Assembly (NCBI GenBank): GCA_028279265.1
Contig: JANQOC010000562.1
Span: 1-11,744 of the forward strand
Direction: 5' to 3'
Source: Hyphomicrobiales bacterium
GTDB taxonomy: Bacteria > Pseudomonadota > Alphaproteobacteria > Rhizobiales > CAYWUX01
DNA length: 11,744 nucleotides
In this document: one piece after another, positions 1 through 7,133 of the stretch
Numbering within the stretch: position 1 is the stretch's first letter
How the letters are laid out: each line of letters starts with the position of its first letter
The notes under the pieces: model-generated
What the model was told of the DNA's origin: nothing
Database searches by the model: none
Seen by the model: only the letters and a program-made list of their open reading frames with translations
Position numbers and translations under genes: made by a program

Positions 1-351
1 TCCAAGGGTTGGTGTAGCTGAGTCGCACCTCAAAAACACCAAAAAGTGCCGGAAATCCGCGGGTTATCACAGGAAATTGGGGTGATTTGTGGATGATAAG
101 GTGCCCGGCCCCGCCGGGTTCGCCAGATTGGTCTATCCACGGTGCTCCTTGTTCCAGCGGTTGCGGCAACGCCTGGACACCCTGCACATGATCTTTTCGG
201 CAATTCTCCCGGATTTCCGCAGTTTCATCAAATGAAAGAGTGGTTTATTGTCCTGAGGAAGGGTCGGTAGTGATCGACTTTCACGCCCGGACCCAATCCA
301 ACATAAATTCGATGGCGTTAATCCGCCTGGTCAACAAATGGAGAAAAATGG
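1..351. other. Gene-poor stretch at the left edge, upstream of osmC
   Basis: No convincing gene is visible. A 27-codon open frame on + (2-85) ends in TGA and could be the tail of an upstream gene, but it matches nothing I recognise. A compact GC-rich hairpin (CCCGGC, loop CCC, GCCGGG) lies at 104-118 and has no T-run, so it is at best a weak terminator. The rest presumably carries the promoter of the osmC-amidohydrolase pair. I could not find a good -35/-10 pair; CATAAA near 301-306 is the only -10-like hexamer close to the gene. Confidence 0.5.
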
Positions 352-852
352 ATGCCGATTGATGCAGACATTATCGAGCCGAGTGTCGATCCGAACACGA
401 GAAAGCTCGCGGTGCGCAACGTTGTCGGAGAAAATGATGCGGGCACCCGGACGGAGATCAGTGTTCGCGACTATCCGCCGGTGATCACCGACGAGCCGTC
501 AAGCCTGGGAGGGACCAACTCGGCGCCCAGCCCCATTGAAACCTTGCTGGCTGCCCTGGTCGGTTGCGAAGGCGTGATCATTCGTGGTGTCGCGTCCGCC
601 ATAAATTTCGAATACTCGAAAGTCGAGTTCAAGGCCGAAAGCCAGATCGATCTCAGAGGACCCAAGGGCGTTCCCGGCGTCCGGCCCTACTTTGAGACCG
701 TGACCGTGGATGTGATCCTGCATACCGAGGAAACCCCGGAGCGCATCGAGAAACTGAAGAAAAATGTCGAGTTCCGGTGTCCCATCGTCAATCTGTTGCG
801 GGCGGCGGATGTCGAGCTGACTGTCAACTGGACGAAGAAATCGGCGACATAA
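352..852 (+). CDS. OsmC-family protein
   Basis: A 166-residue protein of the OsmC/Ohr superfamily, whose members are small cytoplasmic dimeric thiol peroxidases or related proteins that reduce organic hydroperoxides. The two family cysteines are present: C72 in the helix LLAALVGCEG and C143 in FRCPIVNLL. The segment PSPIETLLAALVGC (about 60-72) is the typical OsmC core, and the length fits the YhfA-like branch. The start is fixed by GGAG at 340-343, 8 bases before the ATG; an ATG at 348 in another frame closes after four codons. The amidohydrolase gene follows about 60 bases downstream on the same strand, so the two are probably co-transcribed. Family assignment is firm. The substrate is unknown, and OsmC-like proteins beside metabolic genes are not always peroxidases. 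Confidence 0.9.
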   Translation: MPIDADIIEPSVDPNTRKLAVRNVVGENDAGTRTEISVRDYPPVITDEPSSLGGTNSAPSPIETLLAALVGCEGVIIRGVASAINFEYSKVEFKAESQIDLRGPKGVPGVRPYFETVTVDVILHTEETPERIEKLKKNVEFRCPIVNLLRAADVELTVNWTKKSAT

Positions 853-901
853 ATTGTCGCGGACCACAGTGGACAGGAAAGAGAAGAGATATCAAGGTTT
901 C

Positions 902-907
902 AGGTGA
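902..907 (+). promoter_or_regulatory. Ribosome binding site favouring the ATG at 913
   Basis: AGGTGA lies 5 bases before the ATG at 913. A GTG at 904 lies inside this motif and would lengthen the protein by three residues, but it has no good Shine-Dalgarno of its own at normal spacing. The ATG is therefore preferred. Confidence 0.55.
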
Positions 908-912
908 TCAGT

Positions 913-1809
913 ATGTACGACGGACCCATAATTGACAGCCATCATCATATCTGGGAGTGGGAGAATTATCCCTGGCTCACCGCGCCCATGACCCCGAAAA
1001 TGTTCGGCGACGACTACAGCGGCTTGCGGCAGGACTACCTTGTCGACGACCTTAAAGCTGATTTCGGTGACAACAATATAGTCAAATCGGTTCACGTTCA
1101 GGCCAATTATGACCCCTCGGACCCCGTCGGAGAAACGACATGGCTGCAGGGCGTTGCCGACAGGTCCGGTTTTCCCCACGGGATCGTTGGATTTGTGGAC
1201 ATGACGGATCCCGGTGCCGAGGAAGCAATCCAGTCTCACCGCCGGTATAAAAACTTCCGCGGTGTTCGGCAGCAATTGCACTATTGGGAAGGCGATCCTC
1301 TCAGATGCAGCACGGACAGGGCCGATCTTTGTCTGATTGACACGTTCCAGGACAATATCGACCTGTTGGGCAAGTATGACCTTCATTTCGAGCTGCAGGG
1401 TTTCGCCCATCAGTTCGCCATCTTCGCCGAACTCGCAAGCAATCATCCGGATACGAAATTCTGCCTCGTCCATGCAGGTATGTTGACGGCGGATGACCCA
1501 CAAACCGTTCAGCAATGGAAAGAGGGCCTGAGTACTTTAAGGCCCCTCGATAATGTATGGATCAAGTGCTCGGGCCTGAACTTTTTTACCGGCAAATGCG
1601 ACATTGACCACATGTCCATCGTTATCGATCATGTCCTCGATCAGTTTGGCGCCGGGCGCAGTTTCTATGGCAGCAATTTTCCGCTTGAGAAACTCTGGAC
1701 GAGTTATGGTGAGCTTATTTCCGCGAACCGGCGGATTCTCGAAAAATATCCCCCTGAGGTGCAACGCTCCTTCTTCCACGATACGGCCGCCGCATTTTAC
1801 CGCATCTAG
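913..1809 (+). CDS. Amidohydrolase-2 family metal-dependent hydrolase (COG3618-like)
   Basis: A 298-residue TIM-barrel hydrolase of the amidohydrolase-2 family, which includes L-fuconolactonase-like and 2-pyrone-4,6-dicarboxylate lactonase-like enzymes acting on lactones or carboxylated substrates in the cytoplasm. Visible family marks are the N-terminal DSHHHIWEW (residues 8-16, with HxH at 10 and 12), the FRGVRQQLHYW segment (about 115-125), a strand-end histidine in LVHAGM (H187), and the C-terminal FYGSNFPLEKLW (251-262). In other amidohydrolases an aspartate sits near the barrel end; here the SNFP form common in COG3618 is seen. Length is typical. It lies just downstream of the OsmC gene, probably in one transcript, and converges on the mscS gene. 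The exact substrate cannot be told from sequence. The family is sure; a lactonase role is inference. Confidence 0.88.
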   Translation: MYDGPIIDSHHHIWEWENYPWLTAPMTPKMFGDDYSGLRQDYLVDDLKADFGDNNIVKSVHVQANYDPSDPVGETTWLQGVADRSGFPHGIVGFVDMTDPGAEEAIQSHRRYKNFRGVRQQLHYWEGDPLRCSTDRADLCLIDTFQDNIDLLGKYDLHFELQGFAHQFAIFAELASNHPDTKFCLVHAGMLTADDPQTVQQWKEGLSTLRPLDNVWIKCSGLNFFTGKCDIDHMSIVIDHVLDQFGAGRSFYGSNFPLEKLWTSYGELISANRRILEKYPPEVQRSFFHDTAAAFYRI

Positions 1810-1852
1810 CGAGGGAGTATTGCCCCGGCAACGGCCCGTGAATTGAGGGCGT

Positions 1853-1879
1853 CCCGGTCCGCAAAACTGTTGCGCCGGG
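1853..1879. terminator. Hairpin between convergent amidohydrolase and MscS genes
   Basis: The arms are CCCGG plus CGCAA (1853-1857 and 1860-1864) and TTGCG plus CCGGG (1870-1879). They give a 10-base-pair stem with a two-base bulge and a 5-base loop. It starts 4 bases after the MscS stop codon on - and 43 bases after the amidohydrolase stop on +. No T-run follows on either side, so it may work as a transcript-end stabiliser or a Rho-assisted terminator rather than a classical intrinsic one. Confidence 0.45.
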
Positions 1880-1883
1880 CCAG

Positions 1884-4364
1884 TCAGGACGCGGATGAAG
1901 ATTTTTCGAACAGGCCCCGGAGGCCGTCGCTGTCCCTGATGTGCAGATCGCGTTGGGGAAAGGCGATCTCAATGCCTTCTTCCCGGAAACGTTTCCAGAT
2001 AGCGTTCCGGACGCTTGTGCGGACTTCGAACGTATCCTCGACATTGGCGATATACACCCGCAGCGAAAACAGCAGTGCACTGTCGGCGAAATCGGCGAAT
2101 ATACAGCGCGGCTGCGGATTATTCAGGGCCTTGGGCTGGGATCTGCCTATCTCCATGAGCAGGTCGAAGACTCTTTCTGGATCACTGTCATAGGAGACTC
2201 CGACATTGACAACGACGCGGCCGGTCCTGTTGCCGTAGGTCCAGTTGGTGACTCGGCCGGTGATCAGGTCTGCATTGGGGATAATCACGCTTGACCGGTC
2301 GAACGTCCGGATCTCTGTCGAGCGCACATTGATCTGTTCCACGAAACCCTCGACTTCGTTGAGGATGATCCAGTCGCCTTTTTTAATCGGTCTTTCGGTA
2401 AGCAGAATGAGACCGGAGACGAAATTATTGACGATACTCTGCAGCCCGAACCCGATACCGATGGACAGGGCGCCGGCAATGAGGACCAGGTTCGAAAGTC
2501 CGAGCCCGATAAAGGAAAGTGCGACCAGGATGGTCAGCGCAAAGCCCACATAGGTCAGGATTTTGGCAATGGAATCCTGGGTGCCGGTGTCGCCGGCAAA
2601 CACATATTCGGTGCGCCGCTCAAACATGCGTCGAACGGTACGGGTCAGCATCAGGCCGACGATGAAAGCGCCGATGGCCAGGAAGACACTTTGCAGCGAT
2701 AGTTTGATCTCGCCGATCTGGAAACCGAAAAATACCGAGGAAATCCAGCCGCGGACCTCGTTCCATTCATAGCCCCACTGCAGCAGAAGAAGCGGAATTC
2801 CGATCAGAAGCACCAGAAGGTCGAGCCCGATCCCGAGCACGACACCCTGTGTTGCGCTGATCATCGCCGGATGGTCATCGTCTTCCTGTTCCGGGTCTTC
2901 GCTGACGTTTCTTTTTGGTGTCGAAAGATACTCGGCGGTCAGATGCACCAGGGAGAGGAAGAACAACAGCCCGCCGGTGGTTACGATTTGGCTGCCGACA
3001 AAGTGTCCCAGGTTCACATATCCGAGCAGGGTAGCGGCGAAAATGACGATGGCGAACACCGAGATCAGGCCATAAATCCAGCGCGGCCAGCCAAAGGTTT
3101 GCCGGCTCAGAGCACTCGCATCGGAGCGGATGAGACGAACGAGCAGGAAGCAGCCGATGATGACCGAGAAGATGAAGGCAAAGAGGAGACTCCGAGAAAC
3201 ACCGAGAGCCAGGGAGGCGAAGGTCGCCTGCTCGATAAGTTGCAGGACGTGATCAATGAGCCAGGCAATGACGTTAATCGACAACAGCCGATATAGCCAG
3301 CGCGAAGATGTCTCATGCAGGCGGAACAATTGCTCGGCACGATCGTCGGGTACGAAGCTGTATCGAAAAGCCGAAAGGAGAAATGTGGCAACGGCAAGGA
3401 GCAGCAGCAACCGCCCGGTAAATTCCAGTTCCGCCTCAGAGAGCAGTTCAAACGAGGAGGAGACGAGGTAAAAGACGGCAAAAATGCCGACAATGGGGAG
3501 CGAGACCGAGAGCGTTCTCCGGAGAATGGCAGCGCCGCGTTCCGATCGCGTGTACTCCTCATCCGGACCGAGACGGCGTGTTCCCACGGAGCGCAGCAGC
3601 CGGTAGGAGAGGACAAACAGGGCCAGTCCGGCAGCGCCCGTGATCACAAGGGTCGAGAGCAGGAGCAGCCATGACTGGCGCAGTTTCTTTCCGATCCAGC
3701 TTGTCGTCCAGTCGGAAATGCGTCCCATCTCGCGGACCGAATTCGTGACGGTCTGGGTCCAGAACTTGCCGTCACCGAAGTTCATCGAACGACTCAGCAG
3801 TTGCGACAAAAATGCCTTGCGGCGCTTCGCATTATAAACGGCGATTATCTGGTCTGCCTGCAGCAGCAGCACTTCTGCGCGTTTTATCAGGCCGTCATAG
3901 GCGCCCACTTCATCCTTGATGAGGGCCCGCTGGCTCGCCAGCGTATCGGATTCCTGCTCACCCTCTTTCGGTTCCGGACCCAGCCTCTCCAGGCGCAGAT
4001 TGGACGAGTCAAGCTCCGGGTTAAGTTCACTTGTGAACGTTCTGAGTTCAGAAATGATAATCTGCAGGGCGTCAATGCTGAATTGCTGCTGGTTGGATAA
4101 TGAAAATTCAGAGGATTCAATCCGGTTCTTCAGCCGGAGAATATCCGTCTGCCAGACATTGAGCTTGGAGGAATATTTATTGATGATTTCCGGATTGGCG
4201 CCGGAAGCGATCACGCTGTTGACCCAGCGATCGGACGTGTCTTTATTGTTCGCGTTGTTCGTTGTCTGAGCAAACACCGAAATGCCCGGAAGCATCGCCA
4301 GCGGAAATGCGAGCAGGATCAAAATCCCGAGCCGCCGCGCTGTCCTGCCAGGTTTGAATATCAT
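1884..4364 (-). CDS. Large MscS-type mechanosensitive ion channel (DUF3772/MscK-like)
   Basis: An 826-residue inner-membrane channel of the MscS superfamily, which opens under membrane tension to release osmolytes on hypo-osmotic shock. A signal peptide (about 1-32, cut after VFA) precedes a helical periplasmic region (about 40-200), consistent with the DUF3772 N-domain of large MscS proteins. A run of transmembrane helices follows from about 230 to 580. The pore helix TM3 and the start of the beta domain lie at about 626-666, with the Gly/Ala-rich GALSIGIGFGLQSIVNNF and then LTERPIKKGDWI. The C-terminal vestibule domain ends near residue 810. It is much longer than small MscS (about 286 residues) but in range for multi-TM paralogues. 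AGGA 6 bases before the ATG supports the start. It is monocistronic, divergent from the SDR gene, with palindromes in the shared upstream region. Confidence 0.93.
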   Translation of the reverse strand: MIFKPGRTARRLGILILLAFPLAMLPGISVFAQTTNNANNKDTSDRWVNSVIASGANPEIINKYSSKLNVWQTDILRLKNRIESSEFSLSNQQQFSIDALQIIISELRTFTSELNPELDSSNLRLERLGPEPKEGEQESDTLASQRALIKDEVGAYDGLIKRAEVLLLQADQIIAVYNAKRRKAFLSQLLSRSMNFGDGKFWTQTVTNSVREMGRISDWTTSWIGKKLRQSWLLLLSTLVITGAAGLALFVLSYRLLRSVGTRRLGPDEEYTRSERGAAILRRTLSVSLPIVGIFAVFYLVSSSFELLSEAELEFTGRLLLLLAVATFLLSAFRYSFVPDDRAEQLFRLHETSSRWLYRLLSINVIAWLIDHVLQLIEQATFASLALGVSRSLLFAFIFSVIIGCFLLVRLIRSDASALSRQTFGWPRWIYGLISVFAIVIFAATLLGYVNLGHFVGSQIVTTGGLLFFLSLVHLTAEYLSTPKRNVSEDPEQEDDDHPAMISATQGVVLGIGLDLLVLLIGIPLLLLQWGYEWNEVRGWISSVFFGFQIGEIKLSLQSVFLAIGAFIVGLMLTRTVRRMFERRTEYVFAGDTGTQDSIAKILTYVGFALTILVALSFIGLGLSNLVLIAGALSIGIGFGLQSIVNNFVSGLILLTERPIKKGDWIILNEVEGFVEQINVRSTEIRTFDRSSVIIPNADLITGRVTNWTYGNRTGRVVVNVGVSYDSDPERVFDLLMEIGRSQPKALNNPQPRCIFADFADSALLFSLRVYIANVEDTFEVRTSVRNAIWKRFREEGIEIAFPQRDLHIRDSDGLRGLFEKSSSAS

Positions 4365-4432
4365 GGGAAGTCCTGCTGGTTGATCGTTGTGGTCCAGGAA
4401 ATCCCTGGAATATAGTCATTTTCCGCAAATTG

Positions 4433-4446
4433 GAGTTCCGGAACTC
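4433..4446. promoter_or_regulatory. Perfect 14-base palindrome, candidate operator
   Basis: GAGTTCCGGAACTC is a gap-free palindrome about 70 bases upstream of the mscS start codon, just upstream of the possible -10 element at 4414-4409. Its position and symmetry suit a dimeric transcription factor. No regulator is encoded in the window, and I do not recognise the motif as a known operator. Confidence 0.35.
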
Positions 4447-4490
4447 TGGGAGTTATCCGGTTATGTATAATTTAGTTCACCGGTCTAATA

Positions 4491-4519
4491 TTGAGCAATG
4501 GAATTGATCCATCTATAGC
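4491..4519 (+). promoter_or_regulatory. Candidate sigma-70-type promoter for the SDR gene
   Basis: TTGAGC (4491-4496) and TATAGC (4514-4519) are separated by exactly 17 bases, each matching consensus at four of six positions. The start codon at 4688 would leave a leader of about 160 bases containing a T-run (4522-4528) and small inverted repeats. The consensus TATAAT at 4466-4471 is an alternative -10, but it has a poor -35. Confidence 0.3.
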
Positions 4520-4687
4520 AGTTTTTTTCGCAATTACCACCCGTTCGGGGCGTTTCAATAGGAGCCTCCTTATCTGGATCCGTAGCGGCCGTCTGTTGGC
4601 CGGGCGCAGGTGGTCTGGTCCGTCACCCTTGGCCCATGTTAAGTTTTGAATCCAGAATGCAGGCACCAGTTGAAGGAAATTGGATTC

Positions 4688-5455
4688 ATGGTTGATCTCG
4701 GAAATGAACTCGAAGGAAAAGTGGCCATTGTGACCGGCAGTGCCCGTAATATTGGCCGCGCCACTGCGGAAGAGTTGGCGCGTGCCGGCGCTGCAATTGT
4801 CATCAACGCCGTTCAGGCCGGAGATCTCTGTGAAGAGGTTGCCGAGGGAATTCGTTCCAGTGGCGGCAGGGCCATTCCGTTCCTCGCCGACGTGCGGGAT
4901 CAAACGGCGGTGAACGACATGGCGGCGGCGGCTGTGAACGAGTTTGGCGGCGTCGATATTCTGGTGCACAACGCCGCGGTTCGCGGGCGCAAATCCATCG
5001 AGGAGTTGGAGTTCGAGGAGATGTCCAACGTTCTCGACATTTCAATCCAGGGCCTTTACCGGCTGGTCAAGGCGGTTCTGCCGTCCATGACCGAGCGGCG
5101 AAACGGAGCCATCGTCGGCGTCGGCGGCATGGCGTCGACGGTCGGCGCCACCGGCCGCGCCCACGTCATGGCCGCGAAAATGGGACAGGCGGCCTTTGTC
5201 CGTGGCCTCGCCTATGACCTCGCCGACTATCAGATCCGCGCCAACCAGGTTATCGTCGGAGCCTTTGACACGGTGCGCGAAGGCAATCCCTCAGTGGCCA
5301 AGGTTTCCCCCATGGCCGGACGCAACATTCCCCTGGGCCGCAAGGGCGTCCCCCAGGACATGGCCAATCTGATCCGTTTCGTTGTCGGACCCGCTGCGTC
5401 CTATATCACCGGTGAGACCATTCACTGCAATGGCGGTGCCTATATGAACCTTTAA
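4688..5455 (+). CDS. SDR-family oxidoreductase-like protein with altered catalytic residues
   Basis: A 255-residue classical-length short-chain dehydrogenase/reductase with a Rossmann fold. The nucleotide-binding motif TGSARNIG (16-23) replaces the usual TGxxxGIG; ADVRD (67-71) and the HNAAV variant of NNAG (94-98) are present. The C-terminal part ending ITGETIHCNGGAYMNL is typical of NAD(P)-binding SDRs. The catalytic tetrad is largely lost: alignment by spacing from K164 puts V160 at the tyrosine, with H159 beside it, G147 at the serine and S119 at the asparagine. It may be a binding protein, or a subfamily using H159 instead; other SDRs with a RAHV..AK segment appear to exist. The ATG at 4688 follows AAGGA (4673-4677). 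A TTG 14 codons earlier is less likely. It converges on the phn operon; the substrate is unknown. Confidence 0.87.
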   Translation: MVDLGNELEGKVAIVTGSARNIGRATAEELARAGAAIVINAVQAGDLCEEVAEGIRSSGGRAIPFLADVRDQTAVNDMAAAAVNEFGGVDILVHNAAVRGRKSIEELEFEEMSNVLDISIQGLYRLVKAVLPSMTERRNGAIVGVGGMASTVGATGRAHVMAAKMGQAAFVRGLAYDLADYQIRANQVIVGAFDTVREGNPSVAKVSPMAGRNIPLGRKGVPQDMANLIRFVVGPAASYITGETIHCNGGAYMNL

Positions 5456-5457
5456 GG

Positions 5458-5477
5458 GCTGAAGGCATCAGCAACCC
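5458..5477. terminator. Weak hairpin between convergent SDR and phnE2 genes
   Basis: GCTGA (5458-5462) and TCAGC (5468-5472) pair around the loop AGGCA. The outer bases GG (5456-5457) and CCC (5475-5477) can extend the stem across a small bulge. It lies in the 49-base gap between the two stop codons and could end both transcripts, but no long T-run follows. Confidence 0.3.
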
Positions 5478-5504
5478 GGTCCTAGGGAGTTGCAAGCAAA
5501 CACC

Positions 5505-6320
5505 TTAAATGATGGCGTGGCGGATCTTGGCGGAAACCCATTCGCTGACCACCACCGTGGCGATGATTACCAGCAATATCAGGGATACCTGGGTCCAGGC
5601 GAGATTTGTAATCGAGGCATTGAGCTGCAACCCGATGCCGCCGGCGCCCACCAGCCCCAGAACCGTGGATTCCCGGATATTGATGTCCCAGCGAAAGACG
5701 GAGATACCGGCAAACGCCGGCAATACCTGCGGGACGATGCCGTAGGCTGTGACCTGGGCATTGGAAGCGCCCGTGGCCGTCACGGCTTCCACCTGGTTTT
5801 CATCGATTTCCTCGATCGCCTCGTAAAGAAGTTTGGCGCAGAAGCCGATGGAGCGCAGACCTATAGCGATCACCCCAGCAAAGACGCCGGGTCCGACGAT
5901 GGCCACCAGGATAAGTGCCCAGATAAGCGAGTTGATGGATCGCGAGGCAACGATGATGAACAGCGCCACCGGGCGCACGAAATAGAGGCTTGGGGTGGTG
6001 TTGCGCGCGGCGCAATAAGCCGTCGGGATGGCAAGGATGACGGCCATGACCGTACCGAGGGTGGCAATATTGAGGGTATCCCAGATAGCCACCCACAGCA
6101 CATCCATATAGCTCCATTTGACCGGCACCATACGGCTCGCCATGTCCATCGCCTGCCGCGGCGCATCGAGGACAAAGAACCAGACGGTTTTTTCCGAGAT
6201 CAACTGAAAGCAATAGACGAATAGGGCCGTAACAGTGAGATATCCGGCCCAGATGGCGAATTGCTTGCCGCGTTCCCGCCGCTGCCAGATCTTTATGTCG
6301 TCTTTCTGAACAACCGCCAT
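5505..6320 (-). CDS. phnE: ABC importer permease, PhnE family (second copy)
   Basis: A 271-residue inner-membrane permease of the phosphonate/phosphite/phosphate ABC importer family. A cytoplasmic N-terminus and first transmembrane helix (about 21-41) precede a typical binding-protein-dependent permease domain with about five further helices. The EAA loop that docks to the ATPase is EAVTATGASNAQVTAYGIVPQ (about 178-198), followed by NIRESTVLGLVGAGGIG (about 214-230), a PhnE hallmark. Its ATG overlaps the phnE1 TGA by one base (TGATG), and AGGTGG at 6329-6334 lies 8 bases upstream, so this start is preferred over an in-frame GTG at 6332. It is the last gene of the phnDCEE operon and probably pairs with PhnE1 as a heterodimeric channel. 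Confidence 0.9.
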   Translation of the reverse strand: MAVVQKDDIKIWQRRERGKQFAIWAGYLTVTALFVYCFQLISEKTVWFFVLDAPRQAMDMASRMVPVKWSYMDVLWVAIWDTLNIATLGTVMAVILAIPTAYCAARNTTPSLYFVRPVALFIIVASRSINSLIWALILVAIVGPGVFAGVIAIGLRSIGFCAKLLYEAIEEIDENQVEAVTATGASNAQVTAYGIVPQVLPAFAGISVFRWDINIRESTVLGLVGAGGIGLQLNASITNLAWTQVSLILLVIIATVVVSEWVSAKIRHAII

Positions 6321-7123
6321 CACTGCATCCACCTGCGTACATAACCGGAGGAATACTCGACGACCATCACGATACCGATGATGATCAGCAGGATCGCGGC
6401 CGCCGAGTCCAGCTCATAGCGGTCGAAGGCGGTATTCAGGGTCGCGCCGATGCCGCCGCCGCCGACAATGCCGACGATTGCCGATTCCCGGAAATTGATA
6501 TCGAGGCGATAGAGGCCCAGCCCGATCATGCGCGGCAGCACCTGCGGCTGAATGGCGAAGTTGAGCCACTGAAACCAGCTGGCCCCGGTCGCGCGCACGG
6601 CTTCGGCCTGATTGGGATCGATGTCCTCGATATCTTCCGCAAGCAGCTTACCGTAAAAACCGATCGTCGCTATGCTGAGGGTCAAAAATCCTGCAAACGG
6701 TCCAAAACCAAAAAGTTTGACCATGAAGATTGCAATGATGACTTCCTGAAAACTTCGGGAGACAGCCAGGATGCCGCGGCAGAAGAGGTAGACCGGTTTC
6801 GGTGCAAGGTTTTTGGCCGCACCGAGACCGATGGGAATCGACAGGGCGATGCCGACCACCGTCGACGTGATGGTCATCCAGATACTTTCGTTGAGGCCAT
6901 CGAGAATCTCAGGCCATCTGGAAATGAAATCCGGTGGAAAGAAGCCTGCGAGGAAGCGCTGACCCCGGGGAATACCTTCGGCGACCCGGGTCCAGTTCAC
7001 TTCCATGGTCCCGAACGCCAGGGCCAGATAGATAGCCACCGCCAGCCCCAGGGTCCAGCGCAAAAACGCGCTTTTGATGAAGGGTGGCTTTTTCCAGGTC
7101 CGGGACAGCGTTGTCGTGGTCAT
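6320..7123 (-). CDS. phnE: ABC importer permease, PhnE family (first copy)
   Basis: A 267-residue permease paralogous to the downstream one. A first transmembrane helix (about 21-38) is followed by a periplasmic stretch and the permease core. The EAA loop is EAVRATGASWFQWLNFAIQP (about 174-193) and the family motif NFRESAIVGIVGGGGIG follows (about 210-226). The ATG at 7123 follows GAGGA (7131-7135) by 7 bases; that ribosome site overlaps the phnC stop codon, so translation is probably coupled. The 3' end overlaps the next gene by one base. Two separate PhnE genes in one operon are common in this transporter family and suggest a heterodimer. Family assignment is firm; the transported substrate is not known. 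Confidence 0.92.
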   Translation of the reverse strand: MTTTTLSRTWKKPPFIKSAFLRWTLGLAVAIYLALAFGTMEVNWTRVAEGIPRGQRFLAGFFPPDFISRWPEILDGLNESIWMTITSTVVGIALSIPIGLGAAKNLAPKPVYLFCRGILAVSRSFQEVIIAIFMVKLFGFGPFAGFLTLSIATIGFYGKLLAEDIEDIDPNQAEAVRATGASWFQWLNFAIQPQVLPRMIGLGLYRLDINFRESAIVGIVGGGGIGATLNTAFDRYELDSAAAILLIIIGIVMVVEYSSGYVRRWMQ

Positions 7124-7133
7124 CGCCGGATCC

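Larger units (their letters stand above)
4365..4687. promoter_or_regulatory. Divergent intergenic region between mscS and the SDR gene
   Basis: These 323 bases must hold the promoters for both divergent genes. Two symmetrical sites lie on the mscS side: TCCAGG-AAATC-CCTGGA (4393-4409) and a perfect 14-base palindrome, GAGTTCCGGAACTC (4433-4446). A -10-like TATATT lies on - at 4414-4409, about 45 bases before the mscS ATG, without a recognisable -35, which would suit activator control. A consensus TATAAT lies on + at 4466-4471. Further inverted repeats are AGGAG-C-CTCCT (4560-4570) and CGGCC/GGCCG near 4590. Roles are inferred. Confidence 0.5.

Noticed and set aside
10..40. tRNA-like string TGTAGCTGAGTCGCACC near the left edge
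   Set aside because: Only the D-arm resembles a tRNA; no anticodon arm, T-loop or acceptor pairing could be found.
2871..3674. Several + strand frames of 100-140 residues opposite mscS
   Set aside because: They overlap a clear 826-residue channel gene and have highly charged, low-complexity translations typical of antisense frames.
4440..4464. Possible EcfG-type general stress promoter (GGAAC ... GTT) in the mscS-SDR gap
   Set aside because: Spacing between the boxes is 15 bases rather than the expected 17-18, and the -10 lacks the leading C.
4646..4687. Upstream TTG start for the SDR protein adding 14 residues
   Set aside because: The extra residues do not resemble an SDR N-terminus, and the ATG at 4688 has its own AAGGA site.
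5490..6224. Long + strand frame of 244 residues opposite phnE2
   Set aside because: Composition is His/Asp/Gly-rich and not protein-like; it lies fully antisense to a well-supported permease gene.
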